A stretch of DNA of 64,000 nt from Gammaproteobacteria bacterium (GCA_018661465.1 JABJIC010000002.1:62001-126000); one strand, 5' to 3'; shown: positions 25,131-34,672, numbered from the stretch's first letter. The notes: generated by a model not told the origin, from the letters alone. A program made the numbers and translations.

Positions 25131-26315
25131 TTAAACCACGCGCTTCTCTTTCAACTCAGCAATCTCTTCAGCGCTATAACCAAGCTCATTCATGATTTGA
25201 TCCGTGTGCTCACCCAATGTGGGCGGGCGGCTGCGAATCTCTCCCGGGGTTTCCGATAATTCCACTGGTGTCTTCATCAAGGGGGCAGGGACATCCAGCC
25301 CTGGGTATTCAGTTGGCTGAAACAGGCCTCGAGCCGCTACATGAGGGTCATCCAGAACATCCTGGGGGGACATAATAGGTCCGGCAGGTAATCTGGCTTC
25401 TTCCATGGCAGATAGCACTTCTGCCGATGTGCGCTCAGCACACCATGTCGCCAATCTTTCACTTATGATCTCGCCATGATCGCCGCGGGAAATATCATCC
25501 TTAAAGCGCGGGTCTTCGAGCCAATGCTCCTCACCCATCAGGTCAGCCCAGCGTTTAAACAAGGGGCCACCTACAGATTGAACTAAAACCCATCCGTCTT
25601 TGGTTTTGAAGGTGTCTGCAGGTGCTGAAGTTTGAGAGCGATTCACAGTCGCTACTCGATTACGTTTAATTGCTGCCTGCTCGATAGCGGTGCCATTCAT
25701 CATGGTGAGAGCGGTGCTGAACAGAGAGCCTTCAACCATCTGGCCCTTGCCGGTCTTCTGTCTTTCGAACAATGCGGCCATGGTGCCGAATGCTGACAGG
25801 CTGGCGGTGCCGAAATCGATGAAAGGAGGGTAGGCTTTTACCGGTTGCTCCGGGGTTCCCGACATATACATGGCGCCAGACATGGCCTGGCCGAGGCCGT
25901 CGAAGCCTACTCTATTGGCATAGGGGCCGCCTCTGCCAAATGCAGAAACTGTTGTCAGGATAATGTCTTCCTTAATGGCTTTTAGTGACTCGTAGTCCAG
26001 ACCCATCTTGGCGAGGGTATCAGGTGGCAGGTTGGCGATAACAATGTCGGCGGTAGCCACCAGTTTCTTAACGATCTCGCGGCCTTCGGGCTTCATAGGG
26101 TTCAGGGTCATACATAGCTTGTTTCGGGCTAATTGCATGAATAGGGCGCCGTCACCTTTGTCGGTGATAGGCGAGAGGAATCGATCCTCACTGCCGTCGA
26201 TCTTCTCGATTCTGATTACTTCAGCACCCATATCTCCCAGCAAAGTGCCGCAATAGGGCCCGGCAATGTAGCGTCCGAAGTCGAGAACACGGATTCCTTC
26301 CAGAACTTTAGTCAT
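25131..26315 (-). CDS. CaiB/BaiF family III CoA transferase
   Basis: The 394-residue protein has the family opening GIRVLDFGRYIAGPYCGTLLGDMGAEVIRIE, then LNPMKPEGREIVKKL, FGRGGPYANRVGFDGLGQAMSG and the C-terminal SRPPTLGEHTDQI. It moves CoA between an acyl-CoA and a carboxylate in the cytoplasm, often for carnitine, bile-acid, formate or alpha-methylacyl substrates; the substrate here is unknown. GGAAG precedes the ATG. It is monocistronic. Confidence 0.9.
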   Translation of the reverse strand: MTKVLEGIRVLDFGRYIAGPYCGTLLGDMGAEVIRIEKIDGSEDRFLSPITDKGDGALFMQLARNKLCMTLNPMKPEGREIVKKLVATADIVIANLPPDTLAKMGLDYESLKAIKEDIILTTVSAFGRGGPYANRVGFDGLGQAMSGAMYMSGTPEQPVKAYPPFIDFGTASLSAFGTMAALFERQKTGKGQMVEGSLFSTALTMMNGTAIEQAAIKRNRVATVNRSQTSAPADTFKTKDGWVLVQSVGGPLFKRWADLMGEEHWLEDPRFKDDISRGDHGEIISERLATWCAERTSAEVLSAMEEARLPAGPIMSPQDVLDDPHVAARGLFQPTEYPGLDVPAPLMKTPVELSETPGEIRSRPPTLGEHTDQIMNELGYSAEEIAELKEKRVV

Positions 26316-26593
26316 TTTAAGCTTCCAAATCTAAGAATAATAGTGATATTTCGCCGGAATATTAGCATAAGTAACTAATATTTAAACAAATTTTACATGT
26401 AGAGAAAACTTACCCCTATTTTCCTTAGTGTGAGGCAGTTAACGCATTTGTAATCTCATATTGGGCATAATCCCCATTAATGAGACATCAGTCACATTGA
26501 AGAGAAAAAGCACTAAAGCTCTAGATAACAAGGCGCATAGACGCAGCGAAGTAGAAGTAGATACAACGCAACAAACGCAGGGGTAGTAGAAAA
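26316..26593. other. Intergenic region upstream of the CoA transferase
   Basis: About 280 AT-rich bases. I see no gene or strong hairpin; this region should hold the promoters of the minus-strand CoA transferase and the plus-strand small gene. Confidence 0.4.
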
Positions 26594-26767
26594 ATGACAC
26601 TAGTAGAGAGAAAAGTACCTAAATCAGCATTGATCGAATTACGCACAATCCTGAAGAAGCCATACCAGGACGTGTGTAATGTATGTAAAGGCACAGGAAC
26701 CATTACGGCAATCAGTACTTGCCCCAAATGTAAGGGCAGCGGCCAGCGGATGCTGAAGCTTATGTAA
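26594..26767 (+). CDS. Small DnaJ-type zinc-finger protein (CxxCxGxG x2)
   Basis: A 57-residue frame starts at ATG 26594, 10 bases after AGGGG. It ends with two CxxCxGxG motifs, CNVCKGTG (28-35) and CPKCKGSG (43-50), enough for one zinc site like half of the DnaJ central domain. The N terminus is basic and helical. Stand-alone proteins of this size and motif include the Bacillus anti-TRAP protein, but similarity beyond the Cys motifs is not evident. It probably binds RNA or protein partners in the cytoplasm. It is too short for routine gene finding. Confidence 0.65.
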   Translation: MTLVERKVPKSALIELRTILKKPYQDVCNVCKGTGTITAISTCPKCKGSGQRMLKLM

Positions 26768-26879
26768 GACACAATGCTCCACCAGTCGATCTGATCGAAG
26801 GGTGATGAGTATGCAGAGAAGGTCCGGCTCACCTAAGCAAAGGGTAGGCAACGGGCCTTTTTTTATGGATGGTTTTATA

Positions 26880-26921
26880 GGTAGAGATAGAGGTAGGGAT
26901 AGAGGTAGGGATAGAGGTAGA
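26880..26921. repeat. 12-bp tandem repeat
   Basis: Three and a half units of GGTAGRGATAGA follow a T-rich stretch. An open frame through it would give a (GRDR)n peptide (26802-26996), but there is no ribosome binding site and I do not call it a gene. Confidence 0.75.
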
Positions 26922-27079
26922 TCATGGCTGGTTGTTAATTGCTTAAGCTCTGTTCTACAATCGATCACTCAATATCAGCCTCTCAGGCTCGATTGAACCC
27001 TATATTGCAAGCGCACATACTAATCGAGAGTGCGAATTTCCAGCAGCAGAGTGAAGCTCTGCACAAAAAGGTTTAAGCA

Positions 27080-27829
27080 ATGATTACAGCCCACAAACTA
27101 AGCTCCGCGCTAATTCGGCATACCGCCAGCATTTTTCTGCTTGCCGCAGTTTCAGCAACTACTGTTTCTCTCAATGCGGCAGAATTCCCTGGTTACATAG
27201 ACGCACCAGAGCGTCGTACCACTGGCATAGGAAAATTTTACATGGGCCGTGAAATCTCATTCGTGATGGGGCATCAGGCGGCAGCGTGGCTTAACCGTCC
27301 CGGTCGTATTCAGGAAGAAATGCCTGATGAAGTTGTGGCGAACATGGGACTGGATCCAGATCATGTGGTTGCAGACATCGGTGCAGGCTCAGGCTATTTC
27401 TCTTTTAGAATTGCCAAGCTGGTTCCTGAAGGCAAGGTGATGGCAGTGGATATCCAGCAGGAAATGCTGGATCTCATCGAACACCGCAAAGGAATAGATA
27501 AAGTAGATAATATAGAAGGAGTCATGGGCACTATCGATGATCCTAACTTGCCGGCCAATTCAATCGACGCGGCAATCATGGTGGATGCCTATCATGAATT
27601 TTCTCACCCATTCGAAATGATTAACGGAATTTACAACGCCCTGCGTCCCGGTGGTCGAATCTTCCTGCTGGAATATCGCGGCGAAGATGAATCAGTACCC
27701 ATCAGGCCTCTGCATAAGATGACTGAAGAGCAAGTGGTTAAGGAAATGGGTGTGTTTGGTTTGGAGTGGACTGATACTCTGGATTTCCTTCCCTGGCAAC
27801 ATATGATGATCTTCACCAAGGTGGAGTGA
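27080..27829 (+). CDS. Class I methyltransferase with signal peptide
   Basis: The 249-residue protein starts with a Sec-type signal (cleavage near SLNAAEF). A full class I SAM fold follows: motif I VVADIGAGSGYFSFRIA (about 95-111), acidic AVDIQQEM, IDAAIMVDAYHEF, and LRPGGRIFLLEY. An N-terminal block YMGREISFVMGHQAAAWLNRP is conserved in similar exported proteins I have seen. A SAM enzyme outside the cytoplasm is unusual because SAM is not known there, so the leader may be a membrane anchor, or the protein may bind another ligand. AAGG lies 8 bases before the ATG. Confidence 0.8.
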   Translation: MITAHKLSSALIRHTASIFLLAAVSATTVSLNAAEFPGYIDAPERRTTGIGKFYMGREISFVMGHQAAAWLNRPGRIQEEMPDEVVANMGLDPDHVVADIGAGSGYFSFRIAKLVPEGKVMAVDIQQEMLDLIEHRKGIDKVDNIEGVMGTIDDPNLPANSIDAAIMVDAYHEFSHPFEMINGIYNALRPGGRIFLLEYRGEDESVPIRPLHKMTEEQVVKEMGVFGLEWTDTLDFLPWQHMMIFTKVE

Positions 27830-27895
27830 TCGCTATTTAGTTTGGCAGACCATTCTGAAATGATGGTCTGCAATAGAAAGAGCTAAAACCGAATC

Positions 27896-27938
27896 AAAAA
27901 AAAGACACTTGGCCTTTGGGCGCGGTGTCTTTTTTTTT
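27896..27938. terminator. Bidirectional terminator
   Basis: Arms AAAAAAAAGACAC and GTGTCTTTTTTTT enclose a 16-base loop between convergent genes. A smaller hairpin GCAGACCAT/ATGGTCTGC (27845-27871) lies just upstream. Confidence 0.8.
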
Positions 27939-27972
27939 GCTTTTAGTTCAAGTGCTAATAAGTGTCTGGTGT

Positions 27973-30120
27973 TTAAAAAGTCTGTCTAACTTTTAGCGAG
28001 TATTTTACACCGTTGCCGTTACACTGGTTTTCCACTTCTTCAACTATTCCCGCAGCCGTAGCTCCAAGATAACGAATACGTTCGCGGCAACTTGCGCCGT
28101 CATTCGCATTGTTGATATCAAATCTAAAGGTCACGCCGTTAAAGGCTTTCTTCTCTACGAAGAAATTCAAGCCGTAGGAGCCCTTGCGAGTCTCAATATC
28201 GATGATGTCGATTTCAGTAAGTCCGCCGCCATCCTGTGCTGAATTGAAATAGCTGAAACCATAACTCATATCATATTGCGTAAGGTCATGACGGAAATTT
28301 GAACGACCAAACCAGCGTCCATTTCTGCGCAGTCTGCGTTCAGTATTCAGGAACGGGTCTGTTACTGATGAATCACCGGTACTAACGCCAACCGAGAGCA
28401 GGGCGCTAGGCAGGCCAAGGAAGCCAAGGCGTGTGCTGGCATCCAGATTGATTCCGTATCTTTCCGCGTCACCAATGTTGCCCCGTGCTGATTGCAGGGG
28501 GTTATCAATGGTAGAGACGTCGATACGGTCGATAACGTCTGTGATATCACGATAGTAAATTTCGCTATTCAATACGCCGATGTTGTTCGGCAGGCGGTAT
28601 TCAAGATTCAGATTATAATTCCAGGACTGTTCCTGGGCGATATCAGGATTACCCGCTTGGGTGTCCTGATCATCATCGGATCCATCAGCGGATGAACTGA
28701 AATCGGAAAAGCTCAGCTGGGAGATATTTTTTTCGATTGTCGCTCGCAGTTGTAGCTGCTGAGTAATGTCGAATCGATAATCAAACTTGGGTCTTACAAA
28801 ATCGAAATCTCTCTCGTTTCTCACATCACCAGTTTGGGTGATAGTGGAAGTTTCGTAAATCAGGGAGCTCTCCAGCGACATGCGGCTACTGATTTCCCAG
28901 TTATGTACGGCGAAGTTCTCGTAGCGAATTTCTTCTACTGTGGAGTCAGCGTTGTCTATTGAAACAGGAACAAGGCCGCCGTGAATTGGGGAAGCAGTGC
29001 CTGAGCCTGCGAGGCCTAGCCGTAAATCGCCATCGCGAATTGTTTGAGCTCTCTCAACGCCAATTTCAAAACCGTGGTTGGCGATTGGGTCCCAGGTATA
29101 AGATGTTCTTACTATACGTTCCTGGTCGCGACCTTCATTGTAGATAAACAGATCTTTTGCTTCGCTGTCTGCGAAAACATCAAACCGCTCTCGAGTGGAA
29201 TCCCACGCGCCGCTGTTAACAATAAATAACACGCGGAATTTACTGTTGTTATCAAATGCGTATTCGTAGTCACCGCCGATTTCCCAATTCTCTCTGCAGC
29301 GCTCGATAAGTTCTCGTTCCTGAAAGTTCTCAGCAACTCCATTGTCGTAGTCACTAATGAAGCGCTCTTTTTCTTCTGGAGCGCAATCACCACCATAGAG
29401 GCCATTGAACTGGACCATGCTTTTTTCTAATTGGTAACCAAGGTTGAAGCTTGTCTTGTAGTCGGTCTGATCTCGAATGCTTTCTTCGTTGCGAGTTTCC
29501 GACAGATTACCGAAGGCGTCACGGCTTACTTCTTTCGCCCATCGGTTGTTGTACCGAGGTTCTGCTTCAACATGGAAGAGATAGTTTAGGTCTCCACGTT
29601 GTCCGGATACGGAGAGTTTTGCGCCGGGGTCAAGCGTGCCGTCGCGGTAGCGATCGGTATTCAATTCGGCGGAAATGCTCTGGCGTGATTGAACATCCAG
29701 TAGCACTACATTCACTACCTGGCCGCCGCCACGGATATCCATCTCTTCAGATGTGCCGCGAATGATTTGTATATAGTCTACCTGGTCGGCTGAAATACGG
29801 CTCAGCTGGCTGCGCCCTTCATTGCTCTTGCCAGTAATTCGCTGGCCATTTATCAGAATCTCACCTTCACCATTGCCCAGTCCTCGACCGTTGCCGCCGC
29901 CCCTACGGTTTAATGCCAGGCCAATGCCCGGTATGCGGTCGATCATGTCGTTTACTGAAACGGGAGAATACTGCTGGAAGAAATCTGCCTCGTAGACAAC
30001 TGTTGAATCATCAAGTGTTACTTCGGTTGCTTGATCCTGAGCCAGAGACTGCGATGCAGTGGCGATGGCCAGGCTAAGAACGCTTAGCTTGATAATGTCT
30101 TTGGTGAAACTACGGGTCAT
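27973..30120 (-). CDS. TonB-dependent receptor 1
   Basis: The 715-residue protein has a signal peptide (near ATASQSLAQD), a plug domain (VNDMIDRIPGIG, then a Gly/Arg-rich loop, EILINGQRITGKSNEG and YIQIIRGTSEEMDIRGGGQVVNVV), and a beta-barrel ending in VRQTF. It imports a large or scarce substrate across the outer membrane using TonB. A late Cys pair (CRERIRYLG and NQCNGNG) is shared with the paralogue encoded upstream on the same strand. GGAG lies 7 bases before ATG 30120; the frame runs on to 30357 without signal features. The substrate is unknown. Confidence 0.88.
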   Translation of the reverse strand: MTRSFTKDIIKLSVLSLAIATASQSLAQDQATEVTLDDSTVVYEADFFQQYSPVSVNDMIDRIPGIGLALNRRGGGNGRGLGNGEGEILINGQRITGKSNEGRSQLSRISADQVDYIQIIRGTSEEMDIRGGGQVVNVVLLDVQSRQSISAELNTDRYRDGTLDPGAKLSVSGQRGDLNYLFHVEAEPRYNNRWAKEVSRDAFGNLSETRNEESIRDQTDYKTSFNLGYQLEKSMVQFNGLYGGDCAPEEKERFISDYDNGVAENFQERELIERCRENWEIGGDYEYAFDNNSKFRVLFIVNSGAWDSTRERFDVFADSEAKDLFIYNEGRDQERIVRTSYTWDPIANHGFEIGVERAQTIRDGDLRLGLAGSGTASPIHGGLVPVSIDNADSTVEEIRYENFAVHNWEISSRMSLESSLIYETSTITQTGDVRNERDFDFVRPKFDYRFDITQQLQLRATIEKNISQLSFSDFSSSADGSDDDQDTQAGNPDIAQEQSWNYNLNLEYRLPNNIGVLNSEIYYRDITDVIDRIDVSTIDNPLQSARGNIGDAERYGINLDASTRLGFLGLPSALLSVGVSTGDSSVTDPFLNTERRLRRNGRWFGRSNFRHDLTQYDMSYGFSYFNSAQDGGGLTEIDIIDIETRKGSYGLNFFVEKKAFNGVTFRFDINNANDGASCRERIRYLGATAAGIVEEVENQCNGNGVKYSLKVRQTF

Positions 30121-30544
30121 TTCTTTGCTCCAGAACTCTGTAAAGGTCTCAGAAGTCTGCCTGGGTTGCTTTTGGCAAGGTGGGCACGAACAACGAGAAT
30201 TACTGCTTTTCAATCTCGACTTCAAAAGTCGACTAAAAAGGCTGATTAAAACTGCGTAACTAATAGGGTGGTTAAGGTGAAAACGTGGCGCGATTATATA
30301 GAGCCGGAAGGCACCATACTGTGACAAATTGTGCAATTCTAGTGGCAAAACTGCCATATTTAGTGGTTTGTGAGGGATTTCACGTTTCCCTAAAAAATCA
30401 TGTTATCGACTCAAAATATGTCAGCTTTAGGATGTCGGCTTCGGGGAATGAAGAAATATCCGAACCCGGTGGATTGGGTTCAGATTCGGAATTAAATGGG
30501 GGGATATTTTTTGGAGAGGGTGCTGCCTTAGCCGAATATTCTCT
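30121..30544. other. Intergenic region upstream of TonB receptor 1
   Basis: About 420 bases between the two receptor genes. I see no gene. A large hairpin begins at 30545. Confidence 0.5.
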
Positions 30545-30620
30545 GGCGGTTCGCTTTGCTCGCTACGCTCGGTAGCTGTTGGTACTGAGCGTAGTGAGTG
30601 CAGCTGATTTGGAAACCGCC
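30545..30620. repeat. Large imperfect palindrome between the two TonB receptors
   Basis: Outer arms GGCGGTT (30545-30551) and AACCGCC (30614-30620) enclose a 15-bp inner stem TCGCTACGCTCGGTA (30560-30574) with TACTGAGCGTAGTGA (30583-30597), two G-U pairs included. It may be a terminator-like or REP-like element, possibly reducing read-through between the receptor genes. Confidence 0.65.
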
Positions 30621-30656
30621 TGAATCTAAGCCTTGTGAAACGAACCTAAGCCCAGT

Positions 30657-32819
30657 TTAAAAAGTCCCGCGTACCTTAACGGCGTATTTCTCGCCGGAAT
30701 GGCTACAGGAGTCTTCAAGCTCGCTAAGAGTACCTGTGAAAAGCGTGCCGCCAGTGTAACGTGACCGCTCTCGACATCTCCAACTTTCCTGGAAGTTAGT
30801 CGCTTCGAATCGAAAAGTTAGACCTGCCCAGCCTTGGGTTTCCAGAAAGGCGATGACGAAGGGGTCTGAATTATAGGACTCGATCTTGTCGATATCATAA
30901 ACCTTGGAGTTGTCCTGAAAGCTGGCATTGTAAGTGAAGCCGTAGCTGATGCCCCTGCTTGGCAAGTCATGACGCAAGCCTAGATTGTATCTGCCGCGGC
31001 CATGACGTGTGAGGCGTCGATCTGTTCCGAGAAATGGGTCGGTCACATTGGAATCCTCCACCTGAACACCGGAGGTGATCAACATCTCGGGAAGATTAAT
31101 GATGCCCATTCTTAGACTGCCATCTAGCTTTATGCCATAGCGCTCACCTTCTCCAATGTTGCCATTGGCAGAGGCAAAGCCGCCTATAGGTGATACGTCA
31201 ATCTTGGCGATTACATCTTCGAGGTCATGATAGAAAACGTTACCGCTGACTACGCCGGCACTATCATTGAATCGGTACTCAAGATTCAAGTCATAGCGCC
31301 AGGACTGTTCCTGTCTGAGTTCCGGGTTACCAGCAACAGCATCCTGATCATCGTCCATGGTGTTAATGTTGGTGGTGAAGTCATTGAAGCTTAGTTGAGC
31401 TACATCTTTCTCAATAGTCGCTCTGAGCTGGAGAGCAGGAGTGATGTCGAATCGGTAATCCACTTTTGGTCTTACAAAGTCGAAGTCTCTCTTCTTGCTT
31501 ACGTCACCGGATTGCTTGATTTCGGAGTTTTCCATAATCAACGTACTTTCCAGCGACATACGGTTGTTTATCTGCCAGTTATGCACGGCGAATGCTTCAT
31601 AACGAATTTCTTCGACTGTGGCATTAGAACTAGTGATTGCTGTTAGGCCGCCGAATGCAGGATCGCCCGTTGCTCCAGTATTCAGGCCTAGTTGCAGGGT
31701 TGAGTCGAGAGTTGTCTGCGCGCGCTCGAAACCAAACTCAAGCGACTGCGCCCGATCAAAGTCAAAAGAGTAGGAGCTGCGGATAATTTGCTCCTGATAA
31801 CCGTTAAAACTATTCAGATACAAGTCTTTGATTTTGTCAGAGCCGATCACGTCGAATCTTTCCCGAAGCCGGTCATCGTCCTTGTTGTTGATAATAAACA
31901 GAGACTTCCATCGGCTGCCATTGGCGAAGGTGTGCTCATAGTCTCCACCCATTTCCCAAAACTCATTTTGGTGATCGATATCATCAAATTCCAAAGCGAT
32001 AGTAGTGGGAGAAGCCAGCTGGTCTGTAATAGCTCGATCTTCTGTGCCCGGGGCAGAGGAGTCATTATATTGAGCATTGAAGTGCGCAATATCATTGGCG
32101 CCAAATTCGTAACCAAGATTTGCAGAAAATATGAATGGCTGGTTGTCTGTGCGCTGGTCGCGCTTGATGGTTTCGTTCAGAGTGCCATCTGGAAGAATGC
32201 TGGTTTCAAACCCGCGGCGATATTCCCAACGAGGTTCACTTTCAACGCTCGCTAGATAATCAAAAGCACCGCGTTGTCCGGTGAGAGAAACTTTGCCGCC
32301 AGGTTTGAGCTCGCCGTCGTGCAAATGATCGGTGTTGAACTCCCAGGCTACGGAGTTTCGTGATTCGGCTTGTAGCAACACGATATTGATTACCTGGTTG
32401 CCGCCACGCACGTCCAGATCACCGGAAGTACCGCGGATGATTTCGATGTACTGCACCTGATTAGCAGGGATTCGACTCAGCTGGCTATTACCTTCGTTCT
32501 CTTTACCGGTAATGCGCCGACCGTTAATCATGATGGAGTCACCGCCTAATCCAAGTCCGCGGCGGTTAGACCCGCTGGAGCTCCCTGGGCCGCCGCTACT
32601 GGGGCCGCCAGATCTGGCAACGCTGATGCCGGGAATGCGATCCAGCATGTCGTTAACAGAGAATGGTTCGTACTGATCGAAGAACTCTACAGGATAGGTG
32701 ATGGTTGAGTCATCGGCAGCACTCTGGTCCTGTGCGCTGGCAGATAAACTAAATAGGAAGGATCCGGAAAGTACTAATAAGGTATTGAGAAGTGGTTTGC
32801 GTATACAGACAAAAATCAT
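30657..32819 (-). CDS. TonB-dependent receptor 2
   Basis: The 720-residue paralogue of receptor 1 has a signal peptide ending near SASAQDQ. Its plug has VNDMLDRIPGIS, a Ser/Gly-rich loop, SIMINGRRITGKENEG and YIEIIRGTSGDLDVRGGNQVINIV. The barrel ends VRGTF with the same Cys pair (CRERSRYTGG and DSCSHSG). The two receptors probably arose by tandem duplication and import related substrates. The gap of more than 500 bases and the hairpin suggest separate expression. No substrate-specific gene is adjacent. Confidence 0.88.
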   Translation of the reverse strand: MIFVCIRKPLLNTLLVLSGSFLFSLSASAQDQSAADDSTITYPVEFFDQYEPFSVNDMLDRIPGISVARSGGPSSGGPGSSSGSNRRGLGLGGDSIMINGRRITGKENEGNSQLSRIPANQVQYIEIIRGTSGDLDVRGGNQVINIVLLQAESRNSVAWEFNTDHLHDGELKPGGKVSLTGQRGAFDYLASVESEPRWEYRRGFETSILPDGTLNETIKRDQRTDNQPFIFSANLGYEFGANDIAHFNAQYNDSSAPGTEDRAITDQLASPTTIALEFDDIDHQNEFWEMGGDYEHTFANGSRWKSLFIINNKDDDRLRERFDVIGSDKIKDLYLNSFNGYQEQIIRSSYSFDFDRAQSLEFGFERAQTTLDSTLQLGLNTGATGDPAFGGLTAITSSNATVEEIRYEAFAVHNWQINNRMSLESTLIMENSEIKQSGDVSKKRDFDFVRPKVDYRFDITPALQLRATIEKDVAQLSFNDFTTNINTMDDDQDAVAGNPELRQEQSWRYDLNLEYRFNDSAGVVSGNVFYHDLEDVIAKIDVSPIGGFASANGNIGEGERYGIKLDGSLRMGIINLPEMLITSGVQVEDSNVTDPFLGTDRRLTRHGRGRYNLGLRHDLPSRGISYGFTYNASFQDNSKVYDIDKIESYNSDPFVIAFLETQGWAGLTFRFEATNFQESWRCRERSRYTGGTLFTGTLSELEDSCSHSGEKYAVKVRGTF

Positions 32820-32956
32820 ACGATTGGCTCCAGTTGTGCTGGGAGGTTCCCTGTCCCCAAAAAAGTGGCGTAAGTATGCCCATATTTAGCGGCCTATAGA
32901 ACAGTGAAGGCAGTCTAATTGTGTGACATTTTGTAATGCCGGGCAGGGTGATTGCT

Positions 32957-32985
32957 TTGCGCTGGCTGTGCTAATTGAGGATAAT
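32957..32985 (+). promoter_or_regulatory. Promoter of the ETF-QO gene
   Basis: TTGCGC (32957-32962) and GATAAT (32980-32985) are separated by exactly 17 bases and lie 28 bases before the start codon at 33014. This is a good sigma70 promoter. Confidence 0.6.
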
Positions 32986-33013
32986 GCCCAGCTGACAAAG
33001 AAGGGGATTGGGT

Positions 33014-34672
33014 ATGCAGCGGGAATCAATGGAAGTCGATGTGGTAATTGTTGGTGGTGGTCCTGCCGGGCTATCGACAGCATGCCGACTTTTGCAAATG
33101 GCGAAGGAAGCGGAGAAGGAAATTTCGGTCTGTGTGCTGGAAAAAGGCTCCGAAGTTGGGGCGCATATTTTATCCGGGGCAGTGTTTGAGCCCTCGGCAC
33201 TGAATGAGTTGTTTCCTGACTGGAAAGAAAAGGGTGCTCCGCTGAATACGGCAGTTACCGGCGACGATGTCTACTATCTGCCTGGTGCTGAATCGTCCTT
33301 CAAATTTCCTGGGCTTCTGGTGCCTCGCCCCATGCATAACGATGGGAACTATATTATTTCCCTTGGTAATCTCTGTCGCTGGTTAGGCGAGCAGGCTATG
33401 GAATTGGGTGCTGAAGTTTTTCCGGGTTTCGCCGCAGCGGAAATTCTCTATAACGAAGACGGCAGTGTTAAAGGTGTGGCTACCGGTGATATGGGTGTGG
33501 ATGCCAAGGGAGAACAGAAGTCTTCCTTCGAGCCCGGGTTTGAGTTCCATGCCAAGTACACAATTTTAGCTGAGGGTTGCCGTGGTCATCTTGGTAAGGA
33601 AGTTATTGCCAAGTTTGAACTGGATAAGGATAGCGATCCGCAGCACTACGGAATTGGCCTGAAAGAGATTTGGGAAATTCCTGAGGAGCAACATCAGGAA
33701 GGTCTGGTGGTTCATACTGCGGGCTATCCCATGGTTGGTGCCAGTGCGGCAACTACCAGTGGGGGTTTCCTCTATCACCTGGAAGGCAATCAGGTTTCGC
33801 TTGGGTTGATCGTGGACCTTGCCTACAAGAATCCTCATATCAGCCCCTTCGATGAGTTTCAGAAATTCAAACACCATCCTGTTATTAAAAAATATATTAC
33901 TGGCGGCAAACGCATTAGCTATGGTGCCAGGGCGCTCATTAAAGGTGGGCTTAACTCACTTCCCAAGATGACCTTTCCCGGTGGTCTGTTAATTGGTTGT
34001 GATGCCGGCACCATGAATGCTGCAAAAATCAAGGGCAGCCATACGGCGATGAAGTCGGGAATTATTGCGGCGGAAACTTTGTTTGCCGCTTTGTCTGAAG
34101 AAACTCAGTCATCAGTTCTTACGGATTATTCTGCGCGGTTTGAAAACTCGGAATTGAAAGAAGAGTTACACAAGACTAGAAATTTCAGCTCCGGTTTTCA
34201 CAAGCTTGGGTTTTGGTTGGGTAGTGCATTGGTCTTTATTGAGCAGAATATTTTCTTTGGAAAATTCCCGTTCACTTTTCATGATCAGTCGGAAGACTTT
34301 GCTCAATTAACTCCTGCCAGTGAATCGACTCCAATCGAATATGCAAAACCCGATGGTGTGATTAGTTTCGACAAGCTTTCTTCGGTATTTTTGTCTAACA
34401 CTAATCATGGGGAAGATCAGCCTTGTCATCTGCAGCTTAAGGATGACTCTATTCCTCTTAATAGCAATCTTCCGATGTACGACGAGCCGGCGCAGCGATA
34501 CTGTCCGGCCGGTGTTTATGAGATTGTTGAAGATGCTGATGGTAGTAAGAAGTTTCAGATTAATTCCCAGAACTGTGTTCACTGCAAAACCTGCGACATC
34601 AAAGACCCGGCCCAGAATATTCATTGGGTGGTTCCTGAGGGTGGGGGCGGACCTAATTATCCTGCTATGTAG
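33014..34672 (+). CDS. Electron transfer flavoprotein-ubiquinone oxidoreductase
   Basis: The 552-residue protein has the FAD-binding VVIVGGGPAGLSTACRL near residues 10-26, the GAHILSGAVFEP block, and the ubiquinone-site region GYPMVGASAATTSGGFLYH. The C-terminal 4Fe-4S cluster uses Cys497, Cys521, Cys524 and Cys527 (YCPAGVYE and NCVHCKTCDIKDP). It passes electrons from ETF, reduced in fatty-acid and amino-acid oxidation, to ubiquinone at the inner membrane. ATG 33014 has AAGGGG 7 bases upstream. No ETF genes are adjacent. Confidence 0.95.
   Translation: MQRESMEVDVVIVGGGPAGLSTACRLLQMAKEAEKEISVCVLEKGSEVGAHILSGAVFEPSALNELFPDWKEKGAPLNTAVTGDDVYYLPGAESSFKFPGLLVPRPMHNDGNYIISLGNLCRWLGEQAMELGAEVFPGFAAAEILYNEDGSVKGVATGDMGVDAKGEQKSSFEPGFEFHAKYTILAEGCRGHLGKEVIAKFELDKDSDPQHYGIGLKEIWEIPEEQHQEGLVVHTAGYPMVGASAATTSGGFLYHLEGNQVSLGLIVDLAYKNPHISPFDEFQKFKHHPVIKKYITGGKRISYGARALIKGGLNSLPKMTFPGGLLIGCDAGTMNAAKIKGSHTAMKSGIIAAETLFAALSEETQSSVLTDYSARFENSELKEELHKTRNFSSGFHKLGFWLGSALVFIEQNIFFGKFPFTFHDQSEDFAQLTPASESTPIEYAKPDGVISFDKLSSVFLSNTNHGEDQPCHLQLKDDSIPLNSNLPMYDEPAQRYCPAGVYEIVEDADGSKKFQINSQNCVHCKTCDIKDPAQNIHWVVPEGGGGPNYPAM

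Noticed and set aside
26802..26996. Gene encoding a (GRDR)n peptide
   Set aside because: It is a by-product of a 12-bp tandem repeat, with no ribosome binding site and no recognisable domain.
30121..30357. 79-residue N-terminal extension of TonB receptor 1
   Set aside because: The signal peptide and ribosome binding site fit ATG 30120; the extension would bury the signal sequence.
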